In this document: positions 17,944-26,135 of the stretch, in pieces | Layout of the letters: each line of letters starts with the position of its first letter | How positions within the stretch are numbered: position 1 is the stretch's first letter | From: Acinetobacter nosocomialis NIPH 2119 | GTDB lineage: Bacteria > Pseudomonadota > Gammaproteobacteria > Pseudomonadales > Moraxellaceae | Assembly (NCBI RefSeq): GCF_000368085.1 | Contig: NZ_KB849239.1 | Coordinates: 3,313,715 to 3,377,714, forward strand | Direction: 5' to 3' | DNA: 64,000 nt | Made by a program: the position numbers and the translations under genes | The notes under the pieces: model-generated | What the model was told of the DNA's origin: nothing | The model's input: the letters and a program-made list of their open reading frames with translations, nothing else | Databases searched by the model: none

Positions 17944-19388
17944 TTCAAAATAATTTGCAGTATTTATTAAAACATCCTGATATTTCATTAGAAGCACCTG
18001 CATCAAATGACTATATCGAGGTGAATGATGCTGCTACGGGTGAAACTTTGGCATGGGTGAAAACCTATGACCGCGCAGGGGTTGAAGCTGCAATTAACCG
18101 TTCAGCAAAAGCGCAGGCTGCTTGGAAAAAGCAAACTGCCTTGGCTCGTGCTGATGTGCTATTGGCATGGTACAACCTCATGCTTGAGCACAAAGAAAAT
18201 CTGGCACAGATTTTAACGGCTGAGCAAGGTAAGCCATTAGCAGAAGCACGTGGTGAAATTGGTTATGCAGCTTCATTTATTCGCTGGTTTGCCGAGCAAG
18301 CGCGCCGTATTGATGGGGAGGTGTTAACACCTACTCAACCAAATCAACGTCTGCTCGTAATTAAACAAGCAATTGGTGTTACCGCTGCCATTACGCCGTG
18401 GAACTTCCCGGCTGCCATGATTACGCGTAAAGCAGGTCCAGCGATTGCTGCGGGCTGTTCTATGTTGGTTAAACCAGCAGAACAAACGCCGTTAACCGCT
18501 TATGCACTTGAAGTATTGGCTTTACAGGCAGGCTTACCAGCCGATGTTTTAATTAACATTAGTGGTGATGCGGTTGAAGTCGGTAAAACCCTATGCGAAA
18601 GCGATATTGTTCGTAAGTTAAGCTTTACAGGTTCAACACAAGTTGGCCGTATCTTGATGCAACAATGTGCGCCAACCATTAAGAAACTTTCGCTTGAACT
18701 CGGTGGTAATGCACCAGTTGTGGTATTTGACGATGCTAACCTCGAACAAGCAGTTCAGGGCATTATGGCAAGTAAATATCGTAACAGTGGTCAAACCTGT
18801 GTGTGTGCTAACCGTATTTATGTTCAAGACGGTATTTATGATGCGTTAGCAGAGCGTTTGGTTGAAGCCGTATCTAAGCTTAAAGTTGGTGATGGCCGTC
18901 AAGAAGGTTCAACTCAAGGCCCTTTAATTGATGAAGATGCAGTTGCAAAAGTTCAGTCTCATATTGCAGATGCAACTGAGAAAGGTGCAACAGTTCGTAT
19001 CGGTGGTCAGCGCTCGGCACTTGGCGGTACATTCTTTGAACCGACTGTGTTAACTGGCGTAACGCAAGACATGAAAGTGTCTAAAGAAGAAACTTTTGGT
19101 CCGCTTGCACCGCTATTCCGCTTTAAAACTGAAGATGAAGCAGTGGCAATGGCGAACGATACCGAGTTCGGTTTAGCTGCTTATTTATTTACTCAAAGCA
19201 CAGCTCGTCAATGGCGCGTGGGTGAGGCACTTGAGTACGGTATGGTCGGCATTAACACGGGCGCGATTTCAAACGAAGTTGCTCCGTTTGGTGGCGTAAA
19301 ACAGTCAGGTCTAGGCCGTGAAGGTTCAAAATTCGGCATCGAAGAATATGTCGAAATGAAATATCTCTGCGTAGACTTATCTGAGTAA
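17940..19388 (+). CDS. gabD: succinate-semialdehyde dehydrogenase
   Basis: Oxidises succinate semialdehyde to succinate with NAD(P)+, the second step of GABA catabolism feeding the TCA cycle. Aldehyde dehydrogenase fold of 482 residues with the general-base glutamate in LSLELGGNAP and the nucleophilic cysteine in NSGQTCVCANR; the cofactor loop is SFTGSTQVGR. ATGA overlap with gabT. A hairpin and a strong terminator follow. Confidence 0.95.
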   Translation: MIQNNLQYLLKHPDISLEAPASNDYIEVNDAATGETLAWVKTYDRAGVEAAINRSAKAQAAWKKQTALARADVLLAWYNLMLEHKENLAQILTAEQGKPLAEARGEIGYAASFIRWFAEQARRIDGEVLTPTQPNQRLLVIKQAIGVTAAITPWNFPAAMITRKAGPAIAAGCSMLVKPAEQTPLTAYALEVLALQAGLPADVLINISGDAVEVGKTLCESDIVRKLSFTGSTQVGRILMQQCAPTIKKLSLELGGNAPVVVFDDANLEQAVQGIMASKYRNSGQTCVCANRIYVQDGIYDALAERLVEAVSKLKVGDGRQEGSTQGPLIDEDAVAKVQSHIADATEKGATVRIGGQRSALGGTFFEPTVLTGVTQDMKVSKEETFGPLAPLFRFKTEDEAVAMANDTEFGLAAYLFTQSTARQWRVGEALEYGMVGINTGAISNEVAPFGGVKQSGLGREGSKFGIEEYVEMKYLCVDLSE

Positions 19389-19389
19389 G

Positions 19390-19413
19390 GAACAAAACAA
19401 GTTCGTTTTGTTC
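19390..19413 (+). other. hairpin after gabD
   Basis: GAACAAAAC, loop AAGTTC, GTTTTGTTC: a perfect 9-bp stem starting just past the gabD stop. Not followed by a T run; it may protect the mRNA 3' end. Confidence 0.5.
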
Positions 19414-19454
19414 TGAACGAAAACATGCAGCTATGCTGTATGTGATGTTTCACA

Positions 19455-19490
19455 AAAAAACCGGTCATGCCCATTCATGACCGGTTTTTT
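19455..19490. terminator. bidirectional terminator gabD/LysR
   Basis: AAACCGGTCATG, six-base loop, CATGACCGGTTT with A and T runs on both sides; serves gabD and the convergent LysR gene. Confidence 0.9.
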
Positions 19491-19493
19491 TAT

Positions 19494-20423
19494 TTAAGTT
19501 GGCAAATACCCTTCATGGCTTTCAGGTAAACGTCTGAGTTCTTCAATTAGCGTTTCAATGAGTTTTTCGACCACCAGACGTTGGCCTTTTCGGGACACAT
19601 AAACCAGTTGTAACATGCCAATATTCGACTTCCATTCAGGAAGAATATGAACCAGTGTGCCTTTACGAATTTCCGATTCAACGGTTAAAAAGGGCAGGTC
19701 AGCAATACCTAAACCATCCATCACAGAATAATAAACACCAGCCAAATCATTACTTTTGATTCGTGGTTGATAAGGCACATCAACTGATTCACCATTTCGA
19801 ATATTGCATAAATGCCAAATATAGTTTTGCTTTTGAGTACCTAAGCTAATACTTGGAAACTCTTGTAATTCAGAATAATGTTCAATAGTGCGGCCTTGTA
19901 GTAATTCAGGCGAAGCCACTAGACAGTGATCGGTTTTAATCACATCACGAACAATTAAATTCGAATCTTCATTCGGTTCGAAATTGGTCCGAATCGCGAG
20001 GTCGATGTCATCATGCAAGATATCAACTCGGCGGCTCGTTAGCTCAAGAGATATTTCAACTTTAGGGTAAGTTTTTAGAAACTGATTTAAAATTTTTCTA
20101 ATTTGAAAATGCATCATTAAAGGCGGGCAGCTGACTTTTACCAGACCCTGAGGCTCACTTTTTTGCCTTAATAACACGTTTTCTGCACATTCAACTTGAG
20201 CAATAACTTTGCAGCATTCTTCATAAAATTCTTGGCCCAAATCGGTCACTTTAAAATGGCGGGTTGTTCTTTGAATCAGGCTGACATTAAATTTATTTTC
20301 AAGGTCAATAATGCGTCGGCTGAGTTTGGATTTACTTATATTTTCGGCTTCACTGGCCGCACTAAAGCCGCCGTGTTTTACGACTAAATAGAAATAATAA
20401 AAATCATCAAAAGAGCTTATCAA
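19494..20423 (-). CDS. LysR family transcriptional regulator
   Basis: About 309 residues: winged helix (HGGFSAASEAENISKSKLSRRIIDLE) and a periplasmic-binding-protein-like effector domain. The frame opens at a GTG at 20468, but that codon lies inside a 30-bp palindrome and no ATG exists near. A TTG at 20423 gives MISSFDDFYYFYLVV, the normal distance to the helix-turn-helix, so I use it with caution. It lies downstream of the ycaC-like hydrolase gene in the same direction and near the divergent pirin gene. Relatives of this subgroup often control adjacent pirin/isochorismatase genes; that is inference here. Confidence 0.8.
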   Translation of the reverse strand: MISSFDDFYYFYLVVKHGGFSAASEAENISKSKLSRRIIDLENKFNVSLIQRTTRHFKVTDLGQEFYEECCKVIAQVECAENVLLRQKSEPQGLVKVSCPPLMMHFQIRKILNQFLKTYPKVEISLELTSRRVDILHDDIDLAIRTNFEPNEDSNLIVRDVIKTDHCLVASPELLQGRTIEHYSELQEFPSISLGTQKQNYIWHLCNIRNGESVDVPYQPRIKSNDLAGVYYSVMDGLGIADLPFLTVESEIRKGTLVHILPEWKSNIGMLQLVYVSRKGQRLVVEKLIETLIEELRRLPESHEGYLPT

Positions 20424-20447
20424 TGTCAGATCAATCCATTTAAATTT

Positions 20448-20477
20448 AAGATTAGAGCGCTTAAGCACTCTAATCTT
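20448..20477. promoter_or_regulatory. 30-bp near-perfect palindrome between ycaC-like and LysR genes
   Basis: AAGATTAGAG ... CTCTAATCTT arms surround a GCTTAAGC core with one mismatched pair. It may be an operator, or an RNA hairpin between two tandem genes. No T run follows on the minus strand. Confidence 0.6.
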
Positions 20478-20488
20478 AGCAATTCTGC

Positions 20489-21115
20489 TTATTTTTGCGA
20501 TGTATTAAAACTATAGCTTGTCATTAGGTTGCGGTAATCAGGAATATGATTTGAGAAGAGAGCACCTAAGCCTTCTACATCATTACGCCAGTCACGGTGT
20601 AACTCACATGCCATACCAAACCAAGTCATCAGCTGAGCACCTGCTTTTGACATACGGTCCCAAGCAGCATCACGGGTTAATTCATTGAAAGTACCAGAAG
20701 CATCAGTAATCACAAACACTTCGAAGCCTTCTGCGAGTGCAGATAGTACAGGGAATGCCACACAAACTTCGGTCACCACACCTGCAATAATTAGCTGTTT
20801 TTTACCTGTTGCTTTAACTGCTTTTACGAAGTCTTCATTGTCCCATGCATTAATTTGACCAGGACGTGGAATAAATGGTGCATCTGGAAAAAGTTCTTTT
20901 AGTTCTGGAACTAAAGGACCGTTTGGACCATTTTCAAAACTGGTCGTTAAAATCGTCGGTAAGTTAAAATATTTTGCTGCATCTGCAAGCGCTAATACAT
21001 TATTTTTAAATTTATCAGGATCGATATCTCGAACTAAAGAAAGTAAACCTGCTTGGTGGTCAACTAAAAGAACCGCAGCATTATCCTTGTCTAAACGTGC
21101 GTAATCTTGAGCCAT
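20489..21115 (-). CDS. ycaC: isochorismatase-family hydrolase, YcaC-like
   Basis: Cysteine hydrolase of 208 residues. Asp19 (LLVDHQAGLL) and Cys118 (GVVTEVCVAFP) are the visible catalytic residues of the fold; position 84 holds an arginine. Sequence is close to YcaC proteins of E. coli and Pseudomonas, whose physiological substrate is not settled. Divergent from a pirin gene, with a LysR gene behind it. ATG at 21115. Confidence 0.88.
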   Translation of the reverse strand: MAQDYARLDKDNAAVLLVDHQAGLLSLVRDIDPDKFKNNVLALADAAKYFNLPTILTTSFENGPNGPLVPELKELFPDAPFIPRPGQINAWDNEDFVKAVKATGKKQLIIAGVVTEVCVAFPVLSALAEGFEVFVITDASGTFNELTRDAAWDRMSKAGAQLMTWFGMACELHRDWRNDVEGLGALFSNHIPDYRNLMTSYSFNTSQK

Positions 21116-21390
21116 TTTTATATCCTCATGTTATCAAAATAAATAATCAAAATTATTAAGTAGGTCATTCGTGCCTAAAATTATGCTAGTTGAGTTTATT
21201 GTCGTGATTAAGTCTAAAAAATAGGATTAAGAATTTTAAAAATAGGACGATCTTTTAAAGAATCCCGCAAACTTTATGATTGTCTCATATATGAAATAAT
21301 GTGTTGCTAATCCTGATCTATAAACTGCAATTATTGAGGCGTAAAATCAATCTCAGTTCAAGAAAATCCTACATATATAGGAGAGATCAG

Positions 21391-22263
21391 ATGAAGAAAT
21401 TTCTTGGTGCATATCAAAATAACCACATGCATTGGGTTGGTGATGGTTTCCCTGTATATAACCTGTTCTCTTATGACCGTTTAGGCCAAACCCTAAGCCC
21501 ATTTTTGTTACTGGATTATGCAGCGCCTTATAACTTCTCACCAACCACCGAACAACAAGGTGTAGGGTCACATCCTCACCGTGGCTTTGAAACGGTGACG
21601 ATTGCCTACCAAGGTGAAGTGACACATAAAGACTCAAGTGGTGGTGGCGGAACCATTAAAACCGGTGACGTGCAATGGATGACTGCGGGTGCAGGAGTGT
21701 TACACGAAGAGTTCCATTCTCCTGAATTTGCAGAGCATGGCGGCTTGTTTGAAATGGTGCAATTGTGGGTAAATTTACCTTCACATTCAAAAATGACCCC
21801 TGGAAAATATCAAGCGATTGAAGCTAAAGATATTCCAGACATTGCGCTAGACGAGCACGGTAGCCATTTGCGTGTGATTGCAGGTGAATATGCAGATGCA
21901 AAAGGTGCAGCAACGACGTTTAGTCCATTAAACGTATGGGATGGTAAATTGGTCAAAGGCCAAAAACATACCCTTTATGTGCCTGAAGGGCATACCACAC
22001 TTGTGGTGATATTAGAGGGTGCGGTTGTCATTAATGATACAAACCGTCTTGAAGGTAAAACCGTTGCGATTTTATCTCGTGAGGGAGTTGAGTTTAGCTT
22101 AAATGCTGAAGAAGACACTAAATTCCTAGTGTTGACTGGTCAACCACTCAATGAACCTATCGAAGGCTATGGACCATTTGTGATGAATACCAAAACCGAG
22201 ATTATGGAAGCGATTGATGATTTTAATCGTGGAAAATTCGGTTCAATCATGCAAGAAGCATAA
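21391..22263 (+). CDS. pirin family protein
   Basis: Bicupin of 290 residues. Candidate metal ligands are His61, His63, His105 and Glu107 (SHPHRGFETVT and LHEEFHS), matching the iron site of human pirin. Bacterial pirins act as quercetin dioxygenases or regulators; which applies is unknown. The frame is open to 21301, but the ATG at 21391 has GGAGAG just upstream and the family N-terminus MKKFLGAY. Divergent from the ycaC-like gene. Confidence 0.88.
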   Translation: MKKFLGAYQNNHMHWVGDGFPVYNLFSYDRLGQTLSPFLLLDYAAPYNFSPTTEQQGVGSHPHRGFETVTIAYQGEVTHKDSSGGGGTIKTGDVQWMTAGAGVLHEEFHSPEFAEHGGLFEMVQLWVNLPSHSKMTPGKYQAIEAKDIPDIALDEHGSHLRVIAGEYADAKGAATTFSPLNVWDGKLVKGQKHTLYVPEGHTTLVVILEGAVVINDTNRLEGKTVAILSREGVEFSLNAEEDTKFLVLTGQPLNEPIEGYGPFVMNTKTEIMEAIDDFNRGKFGSIMQEA

Positions 22264-22304
22264 ATTGCTAAGCTGTTCTTAAAAATCTTTAAAAGCAAAG
22301 TAAT

Positions 22305-22341
22305 AAAAAGCCCGCTATCAAGTGTGAATAGCGGGCTTTTT
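22305..22341 (+). terminator. rho-independent terminator
   Basis: AAAAAGCCCGCTAT, loop, ATAGCGGGCTTTTT downstream of the pirin gene. Confidence 0.9.
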
Positions 22342-22702
22342 CGCTGTAAAGTTTCTATTTTTATGATGGATATCATTATTGTGTCGGCATTGTTTTGTGT
22401 GATTTAGTTCTCATTATTATGATGCCATGATATCGCAAAAAGGATTGCTTGTAAAACGAATGATATAAATATAGTTAAATTATCTCATTTTATTTAAAAG
22501 AATTTTTTTAAATTTTTAAAAAATATAGGTTTTTATGCACTCATCTTCTTTTGTAAAATTTTATGAATGACAGCTTCTCTAATTCGTTTAAATTCTTCTA
22601 TATAAATTGATGCAAAAAATAAAAATCTGGTAGTTTTTAATACGGTGTTTTTTTAGGGTATGAGTGATAATCAAAAAAATTCTCGAAAAATGGGACATCA
22701 TT
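22342..22702. other. AT-rich intergenic region
   Basis: Very AT-rich leader of the FAD oxidoreductase gene with long A and T runs. No convincing ORF, RNA or operator seen. Confidence 0.4.
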
Positions 22703-24001
22703 TTGGATATCGCAATTATTGGCAGTGGAATGGCAGGACTTGCAGCAGCAAGAATCCTGAAAGATGCAGGACATACAATCACGATATTTGAAGCACTTCC
22801 TGGCCGGGGAATGGACAGTCATAGCATTGAGTTCGATGGTGGGATTATTGATGCACCATTGCGTGTTATGAACCCGCATCTATGGAAAAATACACTTAGC
22901 CTTGCTGCACACTTAGGTATTAAAACTTTTCCAGTACGTACCTACATGTCTTGTAGCTGGTTATTCGAAGATCGTACGGAAACATGGTTAACCACATCTC
23001 GTAGTCGTATTGGTAATTTCCCAATTATCAATAACCGTAAAGGCATTCAGCAATATGGCTGGCGTCTTGTTAAAGGGATGTTGCAATTAAAAACTGCGAT
23101 TCACCAGTTTTTCAAATCTAAAAATCAAGATATTACTCTCGCTGAATTTATTAATCAGAACGATATTGAAGAAGTATTCTGGCATGGTGTAGTAATGCCG
23201 GTGCTTTATACCATTTGTACATGTAACCCAAAAACAATTGGTGACTGGCCTGCGAAAAACCTTCTTGAGTTTTTGCGTCATTTAACTGATGGTGACATGC
23301 TCTTACGTATGAAAGGTGGTACACCTGCATTTGTAGACAGCTTAATTAAAGGCATTGATATCCATAGCGGTTCGGCAATTAAAAAAGTTGAGCTACAAGG
23401 TGAAAAGGTTCTGGTCGAAAATGAGAAAGGTGACCAAGGTACATTTGACCGCGTTATTGTGGCGACACCAACATCTAAACTTGAAGAGTTCTTAAATCCT
23501 GAACAGTTTGCAGAAGATATGAATCTGCTTAAACAGTTCCGTTTCGAACAAGGCGACTTGGTTATTCATACAGACGCAACAGTAATGCCACCACGCCGTA
23601 AAGACTGGTCAGTGCTGAGCTATATGATGGACCGTAAGTTTACTCGTCAGCAGTTTACGGTTTGGATGAACGCGGTAGAGCCATCGCTTGTGGGTAAAAA
23701 TCCTGTATTTCAGACTTGGCGTCCAGTGACTGATATTGACCCTAAAAAAATCATTTCAAAAGTGACCTTAACGCGTGCAGTTGTAGACTCACAAACCATT
23801 GCCTTAAACAAAGAGCTACAGCAACGTCACTTAGAACCAAACCGTAAAGTATTCTACTGTGGTTCATGGTCATGTGATGGTTTGCCAATTTTAGAATCAG
23901 CCGTGACTTCAGCAATGCATATTGCTGAAATCTTAGGTGCACCTTTACCATTTGTAGGATTAAAGCCTAAGGTTGAAGTTGCCCCAGAACTCGGTTACTA
24001 A
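22703..24001 (+). CDS. FAD-dependent amine oxidase-like oxidoreductase
   Basis: Flavoprotein of about 432 residues with the N-terminal dinucleotide fold AIIGSGMAGLAAARIL followed by the FAD-ribose acid in IFEALPGRG. The C-terminal FAD contact is FYCGSWSCDGLPILESAVTSAM. Substrate unknown. No ATG is available: a TTG at 22703 with GGGA seven bases upstream gives the standard N-terminus, while a GTG at 22664 with AGGG would add 13 residues. A SAM-dependent methyltransferase gene begins 4 bp after the stop. Such oxidase-methyltransferase pairs occur in lipid and fatty-acid modification loci, but that role is only suggested. Confidence 0.75.
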   Translation: MDIAIIGSGMAGLAAARILKDAGHTITIFEALPGRGMDSHSIEFDGGIIDAPLRVMNPHLWKNTLSLAAHLGIKTFPVRTYMSCSWLFEDRTETWLTTSRSRIGNFPIINNRKGIQQYGWRLVKGMLQLKTAIHQFFKSKNQDITLAEFINQNDIEEVFWHGVVMPVLYTICTCNPKTIGDWPAKNLLEFLRHLTDGDMLLRMKGGTPAFVDSLIKGIDIHSGSAIKKVELQGEKVLVENEKGDQGTFDRVIVATPTSKLEEFLNPEQFAEDMNLLKQFRFEQGDLVIHTDATVMPPRRKDWSVLSYMMDRKFTRQQFTVWMNAVEPSLVGKNPVFQTWRPVTDIDPKKIISKVTLTRAVVDSQTIALNKELQQRHLEPNRKVFYCGSWSCDGLPILESAVTSAMHIAEILGAPLPFVGLKPKVEVAPELGY

Positions 24002-24005
24002 AATT

Positions 24006-24833
24006 GTGAAAACAAAAGTTCAAGCAGCTCTTTCTCGCCTCGTTCCCCATAAATATGCAATTGATGCATCAAGTTTGGGGGATAGTGAAGAGCTTGCTTG
24101 GACAAATTTGGGTTTTTGGAAAAATACCCAAACCTACCGTGAAGCTTGTCGCCAAATGGCCGACCATTTGGCTCAAGCTGTCAATTTAAATTCAAAAGAT
24201 CATTTACTTGATTTAGGCTGTGGACAGGGCGCAAGTTTATTGCACTGGTTACAGTACTATCACCCCAAAAGCCTGAGTGCAGTCGAATTACAAACCTCTT
24301 GTGTTAATAAAATTCAAAAACTTATTCCTGAAATAAGCCAGATTTTCTGTGGCTCATTTTTAAATTTAAAACTATTTGAATTTAAACAACCTTTCGATGT
24401 GGTGCTCTGTATTGATGCGGCTTATCACAGTCATTTAAATTCATTTCTCGATTCGGTTACGCCAGTTTTAAATTCAAAAGGAAGATTAGGTTTTCACTAC
24501 TTAATGCGTGCCGACTCATGTGAGAACATGACGGCCTTTCAAGGACAAAAGTATCGTTATTTACTTAAAGCAGCGGATGTCACTTGGGATGCTGTGCCAA
24601 CCGAAGACATACTGAAAACTACCTTGGAACAACAAGGTTTTACAGATATTAAAATCGAAGATTTATCAGAACAGGTATTATTAGGTTTTTCACAATATAT
24701 TCGAAATCAACAAGGACAAAGCCATAGTCGAGGGTTGGCAAAGTTTAAAATTCAAATGACTGCAAAGTTGTGCCAACAACTCTATCAATATGGATATGTC
24801 CGTTATATTCAAATAACAGCAATAAAAAAATAG
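24006..24833 (+). CDS. class I SAM-dependent methyltransferase
   Basis: About 275 residues. SAM motif I is LLDLGCGQGASLLHWL, with the acidic motif II residue in LSAVELQTSC and the post-motif FDVVLCIDAAYHS. The start is unclear: a GTG at 24006, 4 bp after the preceding stop, or a TTG at 23973 overlapping it. Tight linkage with the flavoprotein upstream and the GFA-family gene 8 bp downstream suggests one operon. Substrate unknown. Confidence 0.75.
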   Translation: MKTKVQAALSRLVPHKYAIDASSLGDSEELAWTNLGFWKNTQTYREACRQMADHLAQAVNLNSKDHLLDLGCGQGASLLHWLQYYHPKSLSAVELQTSCVNKIQKLIPEISQIFCGSFLNLKLFEFKQPFDVVLCIDAAYHSHLNSFLDSVTPVLNSKGRLGFHYLMRADSCENMTAFQGQKYRYLLKAADVTWDAVPTEDILKTTLEQQGFTDIKIEDLSEQVLLGFSQYIRNQQGQSHSRGLAKFKIQMTAKLCQQLYQYGYVRYIQITAIKK

Positions 24834-24841
24834 GATGTGCC

Positions 24842-25267
24842 ATGTCAGTTAAATATCAAGGATCATGTTTATGTGGAGCTGTAAGCTATCAAAGCGATGC
24901 AGAGCCACGTTATAGTTTTAATTGCCATTGTCGAGATTGCCAAAAAGCCACAGGTTCAGCCTATGCGCCCATCGCTTTTTTTCACCAATCTGAATTGAAA
25001 ATAACTGGCGAACTTAAATATTTTGAGACCGTTGGTTCTTCTGGCCGTCCGATTAAAAGAGCTTTTTGCCCGACTTGTGGTTCTCAGCTTTTTGGTTTAC
25101 CTGAACTTGTTCCTGAAATGATTTCAATACGCGCAGGTACTTTGGATGACCCAAGTCTCTATCACCCTAAAGCGGAGGTTTTTGTGAGTCAGGCCTATGC
25201 TTGGGACATGTTGAACCCAAACCTTAAACACTTTGAAAAAATGATAGAGAAGAAGAAAGAAGGGTAG
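24842..25267 (+). CDS. GFA family (DUF636) zinc protein
   Basis: 141 residues with the seven cysteines of the glutathione-dependent formaldehyde-activating fold: Cys9, Cys11, Cys28, Cys30, Cys33, Cys76 and Cys79. The family binds zinc; most members have no proven reaction, and real formaldehyde activation should not be assumed. ATG at 24842 after GGATGTGCC. Last gene of the three-gene unit. Confidence 0.85.
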   Translation: MSVKYQGSCLCGAVSYQSDAEPRYSFNCHCRDCQKATGSAYAPIAFFHQSELKITGELKYFETVGSSGRPIKRAFCPTCGSQLFGLPELVPEMISIRAGTLDDPSLYHPKAEVFVSQAYAWDMLNPNLKHFEKMIEKKKEG

Positions 25268-25453
25268 CTGTTCTGACAAGCTCGTACGCTTTTTCCTACA
25301 TCCATTCAGGAAATTGACGTCTTTCTATGACCTCGCGAATTACCTATGATGAACTCATCAGGAACAGGAAGTTCCAAAACGTAAAACAACAATAATAAGT
25401 TTAGGCATCAGGACGTGAGGTATTACAGGATGTATACCTAGTAACGAAATACG
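25268..25453 (+). ncRNA. candidate structured noncoding region upstream of a strong terminator
   Basis: No ORF, but several short inverted repeats in succession: TTCCT/AGGAA (25293-25312), GATG/CATC (25348-25359), GGAAC/GTTCC (25361-25375) and GGTAT/ATACC (25419-25438), then a strong terminator at 25454. It could be a structured 3' UTR of the GFA gene or a separate sRNA; no clear promoter was found. Confidence 0.35.
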
Positions 25454-25484
25454 AAAAAAGCCCAACAGGAAGTTGGGCTTTTTT
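25454..25484 (+). terminator. rho-independent terminator
   Basis: AAAAAAGCCCAAC, loop, GTTGGGCTTTTTT; ends the GFA-gene transcript or the candidate RNA before it. Confidence 0.9.
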
Positions 25485-25560
25485 CATTTCTTATTAACGA
25501 ATCTCTTTTTCGTCTAAGGCAACACACCTAAAAGCTATATTTCAAAACCTACAAACAACA

Positions 25561-25593
25561 AAAAACCTCATAAATCAAATATTCATGAGGTTT
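25561..25593 (-). terminator. terminator of tRNA-Thr
   Basis: On the minus strand AAACCTCAT, loop, ATGAGGTTTTT, just downstream of the tRNA. Confidence 0.8.
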
Positions 25594-25598
25594 AATGA

Positions 25599-25674
<76 letters not shown>

Positions 25675-25785
25675 GATGTGGAGTGAATTTTACAGTTTCT
25701 TAAAAAAAATACAAGCCAAAAAATGAGCATTTGGATTTTTTCTATCAATTTTTAAGCGCTTATGCGTTTGAGCTTTAAAAATGGC

Positions 25786-26112
25786 CTAAGGCTTCAACAT
25801 ATAAATAAAAGAATCAACATGTTCACCACTATTTAAAGTGACGCGAACAGGTACTCTTTCGTACTCTTCGCCTTCAAAGTCATCCAGTAATTTCCAGTTT
25901 GCATCTAGATGTTCCGAGCTAAAAACAAAACCTTGCACTTGGTTAGCACTATCATCGAGTACAATTCCCGGATAGCCTAAATCTGCTCCCCAACCTTCAT
26001 GACGTAGGGTTCCGTTTACCCAGCCTTCCGACCATTGTCCGCCAATATTTTCAAGTATATGGGCATTAGGGCGACCAGGGCCTAAAGTGCCATAAACAAA
26101 TAAACTCGACAT
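25786..26112 (-). CDS. gamma-glutamylcyclotransferase-like (AIG2/GGACT) protein
   Basis: 108 residues of the GGCT fold. The N-terminal substrate loop FVYGTLGPGRPN and the acidic segment LDDFEGEEYERV, which holds the likely catalytic glutamate, are present. Family members release 5-oxoproline from gamma-glutamyl amines; the substrate here is unknown. The ATG at 26112 has AAAGGA eight bases upstream. An ATG at 26136 overlapping the upstream MFS stop is possible but poorer. Transcribed behind the MFS gene. Confidence 0.82.
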   Translation of the reverse strand: MSSLFVYGTLGPGRPNAHILENIGGQWSEGWVNGTLRHEGWGADLGYPGIVLDDSANQVQGFVFSSEHLDANWKLLDDFEGEEYERVPVRVTLNSGEHVDSFIYMLKP

Positions 26113-26135
26113 GTAATTTTCCTTTAAATTACTCA

